Assembly: GCF_900105125.1 (NCBI RefSeq)
Contig: NZ_LT629750.1
Span: 5,669,001-5,733,000, forward strand
Source: Bradyrhizobium canariense
GTDB lineage: Bacteria > Pseudomonadota > Alphaproteobacteria > Rhizobiales > Xanthobacteraceae
Length of the DNA: 64,000 nucleotides
Reading direction: 5' to 3'
Positions 34,776-42,949 of the stretch are shown here, in pieces. The notes beneath the pieces were generated by a model. It had not been told where the DNA came from, made no database searches, and worked only from the letters and a program-made list of their open reading frames with translations. Both the position numbers and the translations under genes were made by a program. The first letter of the stretch is position 1. Every line of letters begins with the position of its first letter.

Positions 34776-34915
34776 CCCCTCTCCCCTTGTGGGAGAGGGT
34801 GCCTGAGCGAAGCGAAGGCGGGTGAGGGGTTTGTATCCGCGGAGACGGACCCCTCACCCGGCTCGAATTTCGCTGCGCTCATTCTCGCCACCCTCTCCCA
34901 CAGGGGGAGAGGGGG
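34776..34915. repeat. Mosaic palindromic repeat, copy 5
   Basis: CCCTCTCCCCTTGTGGGAGAGGG at the left and CCCTCTCCCACAGGGGGAGAGGG at the right, with GGGTGAGGGG / CCCCTCACCC inside. It lies between the converging CoA ligase and second enoyl-CoA hydratase genes and could terminate both. Confidence 0.8.
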
Positions 34916-34919
34916 AAGC

Positions 34920-35726
34920 TCACCGCCCCTTGAAGTTGGCGACTCGGCGCTCCGCTGTGGCCTTGACGCCTTCCTTGAAGTCTTCGGTGGCGCGCAGCCG
35001 TGTCTGCTCGGCGAGCTCATGATTGGTCGCGGCCAGCACGCGATCGGCGAGGCCGGCGCGCATGGTGGCGCGGGTCGAGAGCAGGCCGAGCGGCGAGCAT
35101 TCGGCGATCTCGGATGCAAGCTTCATCGCCGCGGAGCGAACCTGATCCTGCGGCACGCATTCGTTGGCGAGGCCCATGCGATAGGCTTCCTCGCCGGTGA
35201 CGCGGCGGCTGGTGTAGAAAATCAGCTCCGCATTGTTCTTGCCGACCAGTTCGGGAAGCGTCGCCGTCAGCCCAAAACCTGGATGAAACCCGAGCTTGGT
35301 GAAATTGGCGGCGAAGCGCGCCTCGGGGCAGGTGACGCGGAAATCAGCCGATACCGCAAGGCCCAGCCCGCCGCCGATGGCGGCGCCGTGGACGGCGGCG
35401 ACGATCGGCTTCTTGTTGCGGAAGATCCGCACGGCGTGGAGATAGAGATTGTCGATGCGGCCGAGGCTGTCGGCGGGATCGCCTCTGGCGATGCGCGCCT
35501 CCTGCTCCTGCCGGGCCGGATCGTTGAAATTGGCGCCGGCGCAGAACGCTTTGCCTTGCGCAGCGAGAACCGACGAGCGGATCTCGATATCCTTGTCGAA
35601 TTCCTCCAGCGCGTCGGCGATCTGGTTGATCAGCGAGATGTCGAAGAAGTTCAGCGGCGGCCGCTGGATTTCGATGAGGCCGACGTGGCCGATTTTCTCG
35701 ACGCCGATATCCGTAAACTTGCTCAT
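34920..35726 (-). CDS. Enoyl-CoA hydratase/isomerase
   Basis: 268 residues of the crotonase family: FCAGANFNDPARQ (about residues 61-73) and AAIGGGLGLAVSADFRV (about 113-129) form the acyl-CoA pocket and oxyanion hole. FHPGFGLTATLPELVG covers the region of the second catalytic position. The start MSKFTDIGVEKIG at 35726 is supported by TAAGGAAACCCC-like sequence. It is the third gene of a leftward set with two acyl-CoA dehydrogenases. Confidence 0.9.
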   Translation of the reverse strand: MSKFTDIGVEKIGHVGLIEIQRPPLNFFDISLINQIADALEEFDKDIEIRSSVLAAQGKAFCAGANFNDPARQEQEARIARGDPADSLGRIDNLYLHAVRIFRNKKPIVAAVHGAAIGGGLGLAVSADFRVTCPEARFAANFTKLGFHPGFGLTATLPELVGKNNAELIFYTSRRVTGEEAYRMGLANECVPQDQVRSAAMKLASEIAECSPLGLLSTRATMRAGLADRVLAATNHELAEQTRLRATEDFKEGVKATAERRVANFKGR

Positions 35727-35774
35727 GGGGTTTCCTTATTTGAATTGGGTTGGCGCGAGGGCTGAACCGTGCGC

Positions 35775-36935
35775 CTAGCGCAAACCGAGCCCGCGCGCGA
35801 TGATGCCACGCAGCACCTCGGTGGTGCCACCTTGAATCGTGAGTTTGGGCGCCGTCTTGATCGCGAATGAAAGCTGGTTTTCCAGCGTCTCGCGATTGGT
35901 CGCCTCGGCATCGACGAAGGCGGCGAGATCGCGAACCCGGTGCGGTAATTGCTGCTCCCAGACCGTGCCGATGTCCTTGACGATGGAGGCTTCAACCACC
36001 GGCTCCTTGCCGGCCTGCAGCATGCCCGCCACCGAAACCGACATCCGCCGCATGGTGTGCAACTGCGCCACCAGCCGTCCGATGCCTTCGGCGCTGCGGG
36101 TATCCGGCTTCGGTCCGACCGCGCGAACCAGTTCGGTCAGCACGTAATAGGTTTCCAGGAACCGTTCCGGGCCACTGCGTTCATAGGCGAGTTCGCTGGT
36201 CGCCTGCTTCCAGGCGCCGTCGATTTCGCCCAGCACATGATCGTCGGGCATGAAGGCGTCGGTGAAGACCACTTCATTGAACTCGAACTGGCCGGTGATC
36301 TGGCCGATCGGGTTGACCTTGATGCCCGGGGTCTTCATGTCGACCAGGAACTGGGTCAGGCCGTGGCGGCGATTTTCCTTGGTGGATGGCGAGGTACGGA
36401 AGATCGCGATCATGTAGTCGGCGATATGCGCCGAGGAAGTCCAGATCTTGGTGCCGTTGATCAGCCAGCCGCCATCGGTCTTGGTCGCCTTGGTTTTCGC
36501 GGCGAACAGGTCGGAACCGGAATTGGGCTCGCTCATGCCGATCGCGAAGCAGACCTCGCCGCGGCAGATGCGCGGCAGGATGTCCATCTTGATGTGCTCG
36601 GGGGCGTATTTCAGCAGCACCGGGCCGCTCTGCCGGTCGGCGACGAAAAAACGCCGCGTCGGCGCGTTGGCGACGCGCATTTCCTCGGTCACCACATAGC
36701 GTTCGAGGAAGCTGCGCTCATGACCGCCATATTTCTTCGGCCAGGTCATGCCGAGCCAGCCGCGCTCGCCGACCCGGCGGGAGAACTCCGGCGCGTCGGT
36801 ATCTTCGCGATTGGGCTTGTGCGGATCAAAAGTGCCGGCGGCGATCTCGTCGGCGAGGAAGGCGCGTACTTCCTTGCGTAAGCGTTCGCACTCGGGCGGC
36901 AGGCGGATCGGATCGAAACGGAGAGCTGCGGTCAT
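35775..36935 (-). CDS. Acyl-CoA dehydrogenase (large type of an adjacent pair)
   Basis: 386 residues, FAD-dependent acyl-CoA dehydrogenase. N-terminal helical domain, then the flavin/substrate segment CFAIGMSEPNSGSDLFAAKTKATK (about residues 130-153) and WLINGTKIWTSSAHIADY; the C-terminal end IQGGTTEVLRGIIARGLGL has the conserved TTE segment of this family. It is followed by a second shorter dehydrogenase gene upstream, as in heteromeric FadE28/FadE29-type enzymes. It should oxidise the acyl-CoA formed by the ligase at 32629. Confidence 0.93.
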   Translation of the reverse strand: MTAALRFDPIRLPPECERLRKEVRAFLADEIAAGTFDPHKPNREDTDAPEFSRRVGERGWLGMTWPKKYGGHERSFLERYVVTEEMRVANAPTRRFFVADRQSGPVLLKYAPEHIKMDILPRICRGEVCFAIGMSEPNSGSDLFAAKTKATKTDGGWLINGTKIWTSSAHIADYMIAIFRTSPSTKENRRHGLTQFLVDMKTPGIKVNPIGQITGQFEFNEVVFTDAFMPDDHVLGEIDGAWKQATSELAYERSGPERFLETYYVLTELVRAVGPKPDTRSAEGIGRLVAQLHTMRRMSVSVAGMLQAGKEPVVEASIVKDIGTVWEQQLPHRVRDLAAFVDAEATNRETLENQLSFAIKTAPKLTIQGGTTEVLRGIIARGLGLR

Positions 36936-36961
36936 TTTAAAATCTCGACTTTCTCAAAGTA

Positions 36962-38026
36962 TCAGCGCGAGGCGACCAGCGGCCACAGCTCGTCGGCGCC
37001 GCGCGCGGCGACCAGTTTGCCGAGCTCGACCGCCCAGTAGCTCTCGGAGCCGAAATCATCGCGCCATGCCAGCGCCCGCAGCGAATAGCGATGCAGGATG
37101 TGCTCGATCGTAAAGCCGATCGCGCCGTGGACCTGATGGGCGATCGCGCTGCCTTTTTCGGCGGCCTCCGAACACCGGATCTTGGCCGAAACCGCCTCGA
37201 GAAACACCTCGTCGTCGAACGAGGTCGCGTTGGCGAGCGCATCCGCGGCCGAGGTCGCGGCCGCGAGCGCTGCCGCCGACTCGCCGGCAAGCCGCGCCAG
37301 ATTGTGCTGCACCGCCTGGAATTTCGAGATCTTCTTTTCGAACGCGACGCGCTCGTTGGAGTAGCGCACGCTGATGTCGAGCATCGATTCCAGCGCGCCG
37401 GCAATCTGCAGGCTTCGCGCCACGCCGCCCATCAGCATCAGCGTGCTCTGGTCGAAGCCCTTTGGCGTGGGCTTGATGACGATCGGCGAAACCTTGTCGA
37501 ACGTCACGGTGTCGCTGTTATCGCCACCAAGATTGAGGCCGGCCTCGATCCGGCATGCGGCCGCATCGACCAGCGCGATCGATGAACCGCCGGTGCCCGT
37601 TGCCAGCACGGCAATGTGCTTGGCGGCTTTCGCGAACGGCACGCCGCGGGCGCGGCCGGACAATGTGCCGTCGGCATTGAGCGTGATGCGATCTTTCGGG
37701 CTGGCGGGCGCAACCGTCATCGCGCCGTCGGGCGAGGCGATCTTGGTTTGCGCCAACAGCCATCCGGCCAGCATGGTCTCGGCGAGCGGCACGGCGACGG
37801 CGAAACGGCCGGCCGCGCTCAACACGCTAAAGCCCTCGGCCATGCTGGCGCCCGAGCCGCCGCAATCTTCCGGGACCCATGACAGCGGCAATCCGGCCTC
37901 GGTCAGCGCCCGCCATAGCGGCTCTTTCCACGCGCCTTTCTTGTCGTGATTGATGGTTTGCGCATCGGCGAGATCAGCGAATATCTTTTCCGCGGTCTCG
38001 GCGACAATGTTCTCACTCTCCGCCAC
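36962..38026 (-). CDS. Acyl-CoA dehydrogenase (short type of an adjacent pair)
   Basis: 354 residues. Start GTG 38026 (VAESENIVAETAEKIF) has a strong ACGAGGAACG upstream; an in-frame ATG at 38263 would add 79 non-family residues. WVPEDCGGSGASMAEGF (about 48-64) is the N-terminal domain; KISKFQAVQHNLARLAGES and HQVHGAIGFTIEHILHRYSLR match the C-terminal helical domain. It lacks the TTE-type catalytic segment of the partner gene, so it may be the structural or FAD-supplying subunit of an alpha2-beta2 dehydrogenase. 26 bases separate the two genes. Confidence 0.9.
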   Translation of the reverse strand: MAESENIVAETAEKIFADLADAQTINHDKKGAWKEPLWRALTEAGLPLSWVPEDCGGSGASMAEGFSVLSAAGRFAVAVPLAETMLAGWLLAQTKIASPDGAMTVAPASPKDRITLNADGTLSGRARGVPFAKAAKHIAVLATGTGGSSIALVDAAACRIEAGLNLGGDNSDTVTFDKVSPIVIKPTPKGFDQSTLMLMGGVARSLQIAGALESMLDISVRYSNERVAFEKKISKFQAVQHNLARLAGESAAALAAATSAADALANATSFDDEVFLEAVSAKIRCSEAAEKGSAIAHQVHGAIGFTIEHILHRYSLRALAWRDDFGSESYWAVELGKLVAARGADELWPLVASR

Positions 38027-38301
38027 AGCGTTCCTCGTTTTCAATCTGCTGCATCCTGCCCGGCGGTTGCGCCAAGCACCGGATGCGGCCGTTTCTTGCG
38101 CCGCATGATGAGGAAAAGCCACCACCATGACAAGCATTGATGTCCGCAGGGCAGCCTGCGAAGCCGGCATAAGTCTCGGTGGCAACAGCATTAATTCCGC
38201 GCAACGGAGTTTGACGGATTTGCGGGCAATCCCCCGCACGATATGGTAGACCGCGCATCGCACGCGAGCGGGATGCTCAAGATCAGATAAAGGAAATGCG
38301 G

Positions 38302-39084
38302 ATGTCGAAGGAAGGTTTGTGCGCGATCATTACAGGTTCGGCGTCCGGCCTGGGGGCTGCGACCGCAGCCATGCTGGCCAAGGACGGCGCGCGCATCGTG
38401 GTCAATTATTCCTCCAGCCAGAAGGAAGCCGAACAGACCGCCGATCTCTGCCGCACCGCTGGCGGCGAGGTAGTCGTCGTGCAGGGCGATGTGTCCCGTG
38501 ACGAGGATTGCAAGAAGATCGTCGCGGCGGCAGCGGCCTGGGGCCGCGTCGATACGCTGATCAACAATGCGGGCATCACCAAGCACATGGCGCATGAAAA
38601 CCTCGACGGTCTGTCGGCGGAGGATTTTCAGCGGCTGTTCGGCGTCAACACCATCGGTCCGTTCCAGATGGTGCGGGCGGCGAGGTCTTTGCTGGAAGCG
38701 GGCGCCAAGGCGTCCGGCCGCGCATCCGCTGTCGTAAACGTGTCGTCGGTCGCCGGCATCAGCGGCATCGGTTCGTCGATCGCCTATGCCGCGAGCAAAG
38801 GCGCGCTCAACACCATCACCTATTCGCTGGCGCGGGCGCTGGCGCCCCTGATCCGCGTCAATACCGTTTGTCCCGGTTATATCGATACGCCGTGGTTCAC
38901 CAAAGGCCGCGGCGTCGAGGGCGCGGCCAAGGTTCGCGACTCCGTGGTCGCGAAGGTGCCGCTCAAGCGCGCCTCAACGGCGGAAGACGTCGCGGGGCTG
39001 GTGTACTTCCTCGCCACGCCGCAATCGAGCAACATGACCGGCGAGATCGTCCGCATGGACGCCGGCGCGCATTTGATTACGTAA
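38302..39084 (+). CDS. SDR family oxidoreductase
   Basis: 260-residue short-chain dehydrogenase/reductase of the FabG-like classical type: cofactor motif TGSASGLGAAT (about residues 11-21), NNAG (about 86-89), catalytic Ser in VNVSSVAGISG and YxxxK in YAASKGAL. ATG 38302 is preferred over ATG 38296 because AAGGAA lies at proper spacing. It is divergent from the acyl-CoA dehydrogenase pair and may catalyse the hydroxyacyl-CoA step of the cluster. Confidence 0.92.
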   Translation: MSKEGLCAIITGSASGLGAATAAMLAKDGARIVVNYSSSQKEAEQTADLCRTAGGEVVVVQGDVSRDEDCKKIVAAAAAWGRVDTLINNAGITKHMAHENLDGLSAEDFQRLFGVNTIGPFQMVRAARSLLEAGAKASGRASAVVNVSSVAGISGIGSSIAYAASKGALNTITYSLARALAPLIRVNTVCPGYIDTPWFTKGRGVEGAAKVRDSVVAKVPLKRASTAEDVAGLVYFLATPQSSNMTGEIVRMDAGAHLIT

Positions 39085-39097
39085 GATCCTTGGTTTT

Positions 39098-39243
39098 TTG
39101 TGTGTCATGGCCGGGCTCGTCCCGGCCATCTACGTCTTTCCTGCTGCCATACCGTCAAGACATGACGTCAAGACATGGATGCCCGGGATCGCAGACAAAT
39201 TTACGCCGTCTGCTCAAGACGGACTGCTATGCCCGGGCATGAC
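39098..39243. repeat. Palindromic intergenic repeat
   Basis: GTCATGGCCGGGCTCGTCCC followed by GGCCATC pairs GGCCGGG with CCCGGCC, and ATGCCCGGGATCGCAGAC together with AGACGGACTG...CTATGCCCGGGCATGACG forms further stems (TGCCCGGG / CCCGGGCA). It lies between converging genes. Confidence 0.7.
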
Positions 39244-39266
39244 GATTGAGGTGTTCGCAACCGCTC

Positions 39267-39545
39267 TTACTTATTACCCGGATCGGAAATCACGTGGCTC
39301 GCCACCAGCCTGTTCCAGATGAACAGCACGATCAGCGCGCCGATTGTCGCGGTGATGAAGCCGGCGCCCTGGTTCGGCCCGTAATGGCCGATGGCCTGGC
39401 CAATGAAAGTCGCGAGAAACGCACCGACAATGCCGAGCACCGTGGTCAGGATGAAGCCGCTCGGATTGTTCGGGCCCGGCGAGACCAACCGGGCGATAAT
39501 TCCCGCGACAAAGCCGACGATGATGATCCAGAGAATGCCGCTCAT
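39267..39545 (-). CDS. GlsB/YeaQ/YmgE family membrane protein
   Basis: 92 residues with three hydrophobic helices: ILWIIIVGFVAGIIARLVSPG, LTTVLGIVGAFLATFIGQA and FITATIGALIVLFIWNRL. GIIARLVSPGPN and the GxxGAxxATFIG pattern fit the transglycosylase-associated / GlsB family of small inner-membrane stress proteins. Its biochemical role is not known. Confidence 0.93.
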   Translation of the reverse strand: MSGILWIIIVGFVAGIIARLVSPGPNNPSGFILTTVLGIVGAFLATFIGQAIGHYGPNQGAGFITATIGALIVLFIWNRLVASHVISDPGNK

Positions 39546-39605
39546 GGCTGTCGTCCTTTGCTGAATAGGCAGGGTCTAAACTAAGAAAGGCCGATCATAC
39601 CGCTA

Positions 39606-40169
39606 TCAAATCCGGCCCGATAGCTCGCTTTCGGTCGGCAATCGTCCGTCCGGCGTCAAATGGTTGACCACGTCCGGCAAATGCTGGCTGAGGCCCGAGA
39701 GCAGTTCGTCGCGCGACAGGCCGCTTTGCGACATCAGGCTGCTGATCTGGTCGGCACCGAGCGCGTTGGCGAGATCGCCGGGCGCAATCTGCTTGTTGGG
39801 GCCCGGGCTTACCCAGGAATTGGCGGTTTCGCCGTGGCCGCTTTGCTGGAGTTGCTTGAGCAGGTCGCCGAGGCCGCCGCTGATCACGCTTCCCGCGGCA
39901 CCGCCGGCGAGCAGACCACCTAGTCCGCCGGGAATCAGACCACCAAGACCGCCCATTCCGCCACCGCTGTTCGCGCTATTGCCCGGTGCGGGGGCGGGCG
40001 CCGGAGTTGCACCGGGCTGGCCGCCGGTGAGGTGTTTGACGGCCTTCCAGGCCAACAGGCCAAGGATCGCCATGGTCATCGGCGACATTCCCCCGCCGGA
40101 TTGGGCGCTCGGATTGCTCGGGCCGCGCGGACCGTTCTGCATGCCATTGAGTACGTCGAGTAAACCCAT
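39606..40169 (-). CDS. YidB family (DUF937) protein
   Basis: 187 residues starting MGLLDVLNGMQNGPRGPS, the family-typical N terminus. A Gly/Pro/Ala-rich middle (GGMGGLGGLIPGGLGGLLAGG) leads to the conserved C-terminal domain DLANALGADQISSLMSQSGLSRDELLSGLSQ-type helices (about 133-165) and LPDVVNHLTPDGRLP. The function of YidB-like proteins is not established. ATG 40169 replaces an upstream in-frame start that has no family sequence. Confidence 0.9.
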   Translation of the reverse strand: MGLLDVLNGMQNGPRGPSNPSAQSGGGMSPMTMAILGLLAWKAVKHLTGGQPGATPAPAPAPGNSANSGGGMGGLGGLIPGGLGGLLAGGAAGSVISGGLGDLLKQLQQSGHGETANSWVSPGPNKQIAPGDLANALGADQISSLMSQSGLSRDELLSGLSQHLPDVVNHLTPDGRLPTESELSGRI

Positions 40170-40325
40170 GGTTCTCTCCTGCCGTTTGCCTGCGCCCCGA
40201 GCCAAAAACATAACGGCGCGACATGACGGTTACAAGGCACGACCCACGGCGCGGGGCCGCCTTTGAGCGGCATCGTCCGGCAAAGTCTGCTATCGAAATT
40301 GCAGCGTAATTGATGGAATTCGAAA

Positions 40326-41327
40326 ATGATCCCGGACAGACCGATCGCGGTGGCCGGCGCCGGCAGCATCGGCTGCTTTGTCGGCGGCATGCTGACGGCT
40401 GCCGGCCGCAACGTTGCGCTGCTGGCGCGTCCGCGCGTGATCGGTGAAATCGAAAGCCATGGGCTGCGGCTGACCAGCTTCGGCGGATTCGATCAAACGA
40501 TCGCATCGAGCCGGCTTGCTTTGTCGGAAGATCCTTCGATTCTGGGCAATGCCGGCGTCGTGCTGGTGACAGTTAAAAGCGCCGATACCGCTGAAATCGC
40601 CGATATCATCGCAGAGCATGCGCCGGCGGACGCCGTCATCGTCAGCCTGCAGAACGGCGTCGGCAATACCGCCGCGCTGCGCCAGCGCTTGCCGGGGCGG
40701 CGCGTGCTCGCCGGAATGGTCCCGTTCAATGTGATCGCGCCCGGCGAGGGAAGATTTCATCGTGCCACTTCCGGCGACATCGTCATCGAGCAGGACGACG
40801 CAAGGACGGCGGCTGGGCTTGCTGCGCCGGGCCTTGCGATGCGCGCCACGGACAACATCGCCGGCGTTCAATGGGGCAAGCTGCTGGTCAATCTCAACAA
40901 CGCACTCAATGCACTTGCCGGGCTGCCGCTGCGTCAGCAGCTTGCGCAGCGATCGTGGCGCAGGCTGTTTGCGGACCAGATGACGGAAGGGCTGGCTGCG
41001 ATCAGGGCGGATGGCATCAGGCCGGTGTCGCCGACGCCGATTCCGCCGAGCTGGACGCCTTCCTTGCTGCGGCTGCCCGATGTGGTCTTTGAAACGCTGC
41101 TGGGGCGGACGATGAAGATCGATCCCGAGGCGCGCTCGTCGATGTGGGAAGATCTGCAGCGCCGCCGCCGTACCGAAATCGATTATCTGCAGGGCGTCAT
41201 CGCCGAGATCGCCGACCGGCACGGCTTGCCGGTGCCGTTGTCGCGCCGCATCGTTGCGCTGATCAAGCGCGCCGAGGCCGAAGGCAAGGGCTCGCCGGGG
41301 CTGACGCCGGACCAGATCCGCCCATAG
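40326..41327 (+). CDS. 2-dehydropantoate 2-reductase family protein
   Basis: 333 residues, ApbA/PanE family NADPH-dependent ketopantoate reductase fold. The Rossmann motif is IAVAGAGSIGCFVGG (about residues 7-21), the catalytic-Lys region is VQWGKLLVNLNNALNAL (about 182-198) and the conserved Glu segment is MWEDLQRRRRTEIDYLQG (about 276-293). It could be the pantothenate enzyme, but a second family member lies at 58295, so paralogues with other 2-keto acid substrates are likely. Confidence 0.9.
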   Translation: MIPDRPIAVAGAGSIGCFVGGMLTAAGRNVALLARPRVIGEIESHGLRLTSFGGFDQTIASSRLALSEDPSILGNAGVVLVTVKSADTAEIADIIAEHAPADAVIVSLQNGVGNTAALRQRLPGRRVLAGMVPFNVIAPGEGRFHRATSGDIVIEQDDARTAAGLAAPGLAMRATDNIAGVQWGKLLVNLNNALNALAGLPLRQQLAQRSWRRLFADQMTEGLAAIRADGIRPVSPTPIPPSWTPSLLRLPDVVFETLLGRTMKIDPEARSSMWEDLQRRRRTEIDYLQGVIAEIADRHGLPVPLSRRIVALIKRAEAEGKGSPGLTPDQIRP

Positions 41328-41458
41328 GCGGGGGACGCAAAGATAGCCCAAGGTGCGCGCTGCCTTGAAATGGTGATGATCGCAGGTGAGTTTCGATCGG
41401 ATCGAATGCCTCCGCGCCGGCGGGAATGAGCCGGCATGATTGAGCCGGAACGAATGAC

Positions 41459-41686
41459 ATGAAACGATTTTGCGCAACCTCTGCCGTTGTGGTCGCTGTG
41501 ATGGTTGGGCTCTCGGCTTTTTTGGCGCCGGCGAGCGCTGCGCCGCCGACGGTGACGCCATCGCCCGGATATGACGCGAGATTGCAGGAGCAGCGTGCCG
41601 CGCAAGCGAATCCCGAGCCGGCCCTATCCGTGGCTACGCCGGTTTCCCGGCACCGCATCAAGCGCGCTCATCGCAGCACGCGCTGA
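41459..41686 (+). CDS. Small secreted protein, unknown function
   Basis: 75 residues. Signal peptide MKRFCATSAVVVAVMVGLSA with cleavage near AxA in APASAAPP. The mature part is about 48 residues, Pro/Ala-rich with a basic C terminus (VSRHRIKRAHRSTR). No family recognised. It lies after the ketopantoate-reductase-family gene with 131 bases between. Confidence 0.55.
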   Translation: MKRFCATSAVVVAVMVGLSAFLAPASAAPPTVTPSPGYDARLQEQRAAQANPEPALSVATPVSRHRIKRAHRSTR

Positions 41687-41794
41687 CTCCGCTGCGGTGC
41701 CATTCCGTGCCGATCCAATTTTGTTGGCGTTCTCCTGCAGCCTTAAAGCTGCACTGTGACCGCCAAGGCGATCACGGAATGACGCAATAAACGT

Positions 41795-42397
41795 TCAGCC
41801 GCGTTGTTTGGCTTTGCTCGCGGAAGAACCAAACAGCGCCTTTTTCAGATCGTTGATGCTTTCCGAAAGTCGCGGCCATTCGCAGGAGAATGAATGCTCC
41901 GCGCAACCGGCGGCCTTGGCGCGCGTCTTCAAATTGGCGGCGGCAGCCTGCGGCTTGTTGGGCGCCTGCACCGGCAACGGAACTTTTTCGGTCTCGCTCT
42001 TCAGGTTGGCCTGCTGCAATTGCTGCTGCTTGGCCGCAAATGCGGCTGCGATGCTGTCGCGCCGCTGCTGGTCCAGAAACTCGGTATATTGCTGGTCGAT
42101 GTGCTTCTGTTCTTCCGGCGTCGGATTTGGACCGGCGATGTCGAAGCTGCGGTTCTGCATGAAATCGTAATAGGTGTAGCCGCCGCCCGGTTTGCGGCGT
42201 CCGGCGAATTTCGCGTTGCATGCGGTAAGCGCCGCCGTCTTTTGCTCCTTGGTCGCCGCCTTCTCGGCCGCGTCGGCGCATTCCTCGAAATCGGCGGGGG
42301 TATGAGACCACCACTGGGCATGCGCGCGCGAAGGCTGCAAGACGATGCAGCCGGCGACCGAGACGAGCAGCAGCATGGACGGACGTGACGCAATCAC
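41795..42397 (-). CDS. Secreted protein of unknown function
   Basis: 200 residues. Start GTG 42397 (VIASRPSMLLLVSVAGCIVL) with TAGGAAATC upstream; an in-frame start at 42730 would put a long non-signal peptide first. The signal peptide ends near SRAHAQ. The mature part has a Cys pair region (FEECADAAEKAATKEQKTAAL, ACNAKFAGRRKPGGGYTYYDF) and a glutamine-rich helix (AAFAAKQQQLQQANL). No named family recognised; the length and Cys pattern suggest a small periplasmic protein. Confidence 0.7.
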   Translation of the reverse strand: MIASRPSMLLLVSVAGCIVLQPSRAHAQWWSHTPADFEECADAAEKAATKEQKTAALTACNAKFAGRRKPGGGYTYYDFMQNRSFDIAGPNPTPEEQKHIDQQYTEFLDQQRRDSIAAAFAAKQQQLQQANLKSETEKVPLPVQAPNKPQAAAANLKTRAKAAGCAEHSFSCEWPRLSESINDLKKALFGSSASKAKQRG

Positions 42398-42914
42398 TGA
42401 CGATTTCCTACTAACGATTTTCCCAGGGTGATCTCGAAGCAATCTCGAAGGCGATTTCGGAGCCAGCTTCGTCAGACATAATTTTCGCGGATTGTCGCCA
42501 TTATCCGCTGATTTGTCACCCGGGACTCGGCGTTTTTCCCCGGCGTGGGATAAGAATTTTTTTCCCTTTTGTGTGCCGGTTGAGCAACATCTGTATGCGA
42601 CCGTGATGCTGTCCCATTTTGGCAATGCGTACTGTTGTACCTCGTGCGCGCAGCGCGAGTCCAAAATATGTGCAACCCGCCTATCAGGGCGCCGCTTTTT
42701 TATTCCCGGTGAGAAGAAGGCCCGGCTCAACTGTATGTCACATCTGCTCAGTCAAATTCCCTATCGGGAGATCACGCACGATTCCGTCGTCTTGCCGGAG
42801 CGCGTCCATCATCCCGGATACCGCCGCGATTCGATTCCGGCCGAGATGTTGGTTCCCGCAACCCATTGATCGGGGCGCGGTCCCGTTCAAGAAAACGCGT
42901 CAAATAAAACGGGA
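42398..42914. other. Intergenic region
   Basis: About 517 bases without a gene I can support. A fragment of the GCGTTTTCGAGCGAA repeat (AAGAAAACGCGTCAAATAAAAC, trimmed here to 42888-42909) is the only recognisable element. Promoter signals for the gene at 41795 should lie at its left end. Confidence 0.4.
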
Positions 42915-42948
42915 GCCTTTGGTTCTGAATCAGATCAGAACCAAAGGC
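42915..42948 (-). terminator. Terminator-like hairpin of the TAXI gene
   Basis: Perfect 14-base arms GCCTTTGGTTCTGA (42915-42928) and TCAGAACCAAAGGC (42935-42948), loop of 6. It lies one base after the stop codon of the leftward TAXI gene; on that strand it is followed by TCCCGTTTTATTTG. Confidence 0.75.
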
Positions 42949-42949
42949 G

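Noticed and set aside
42492..42869. 125-residue open frame MSPLSADLSPGTRRF
   Set aside because: No family pattern, no ribosome-binding site and mixed composition; treated as intergenic.
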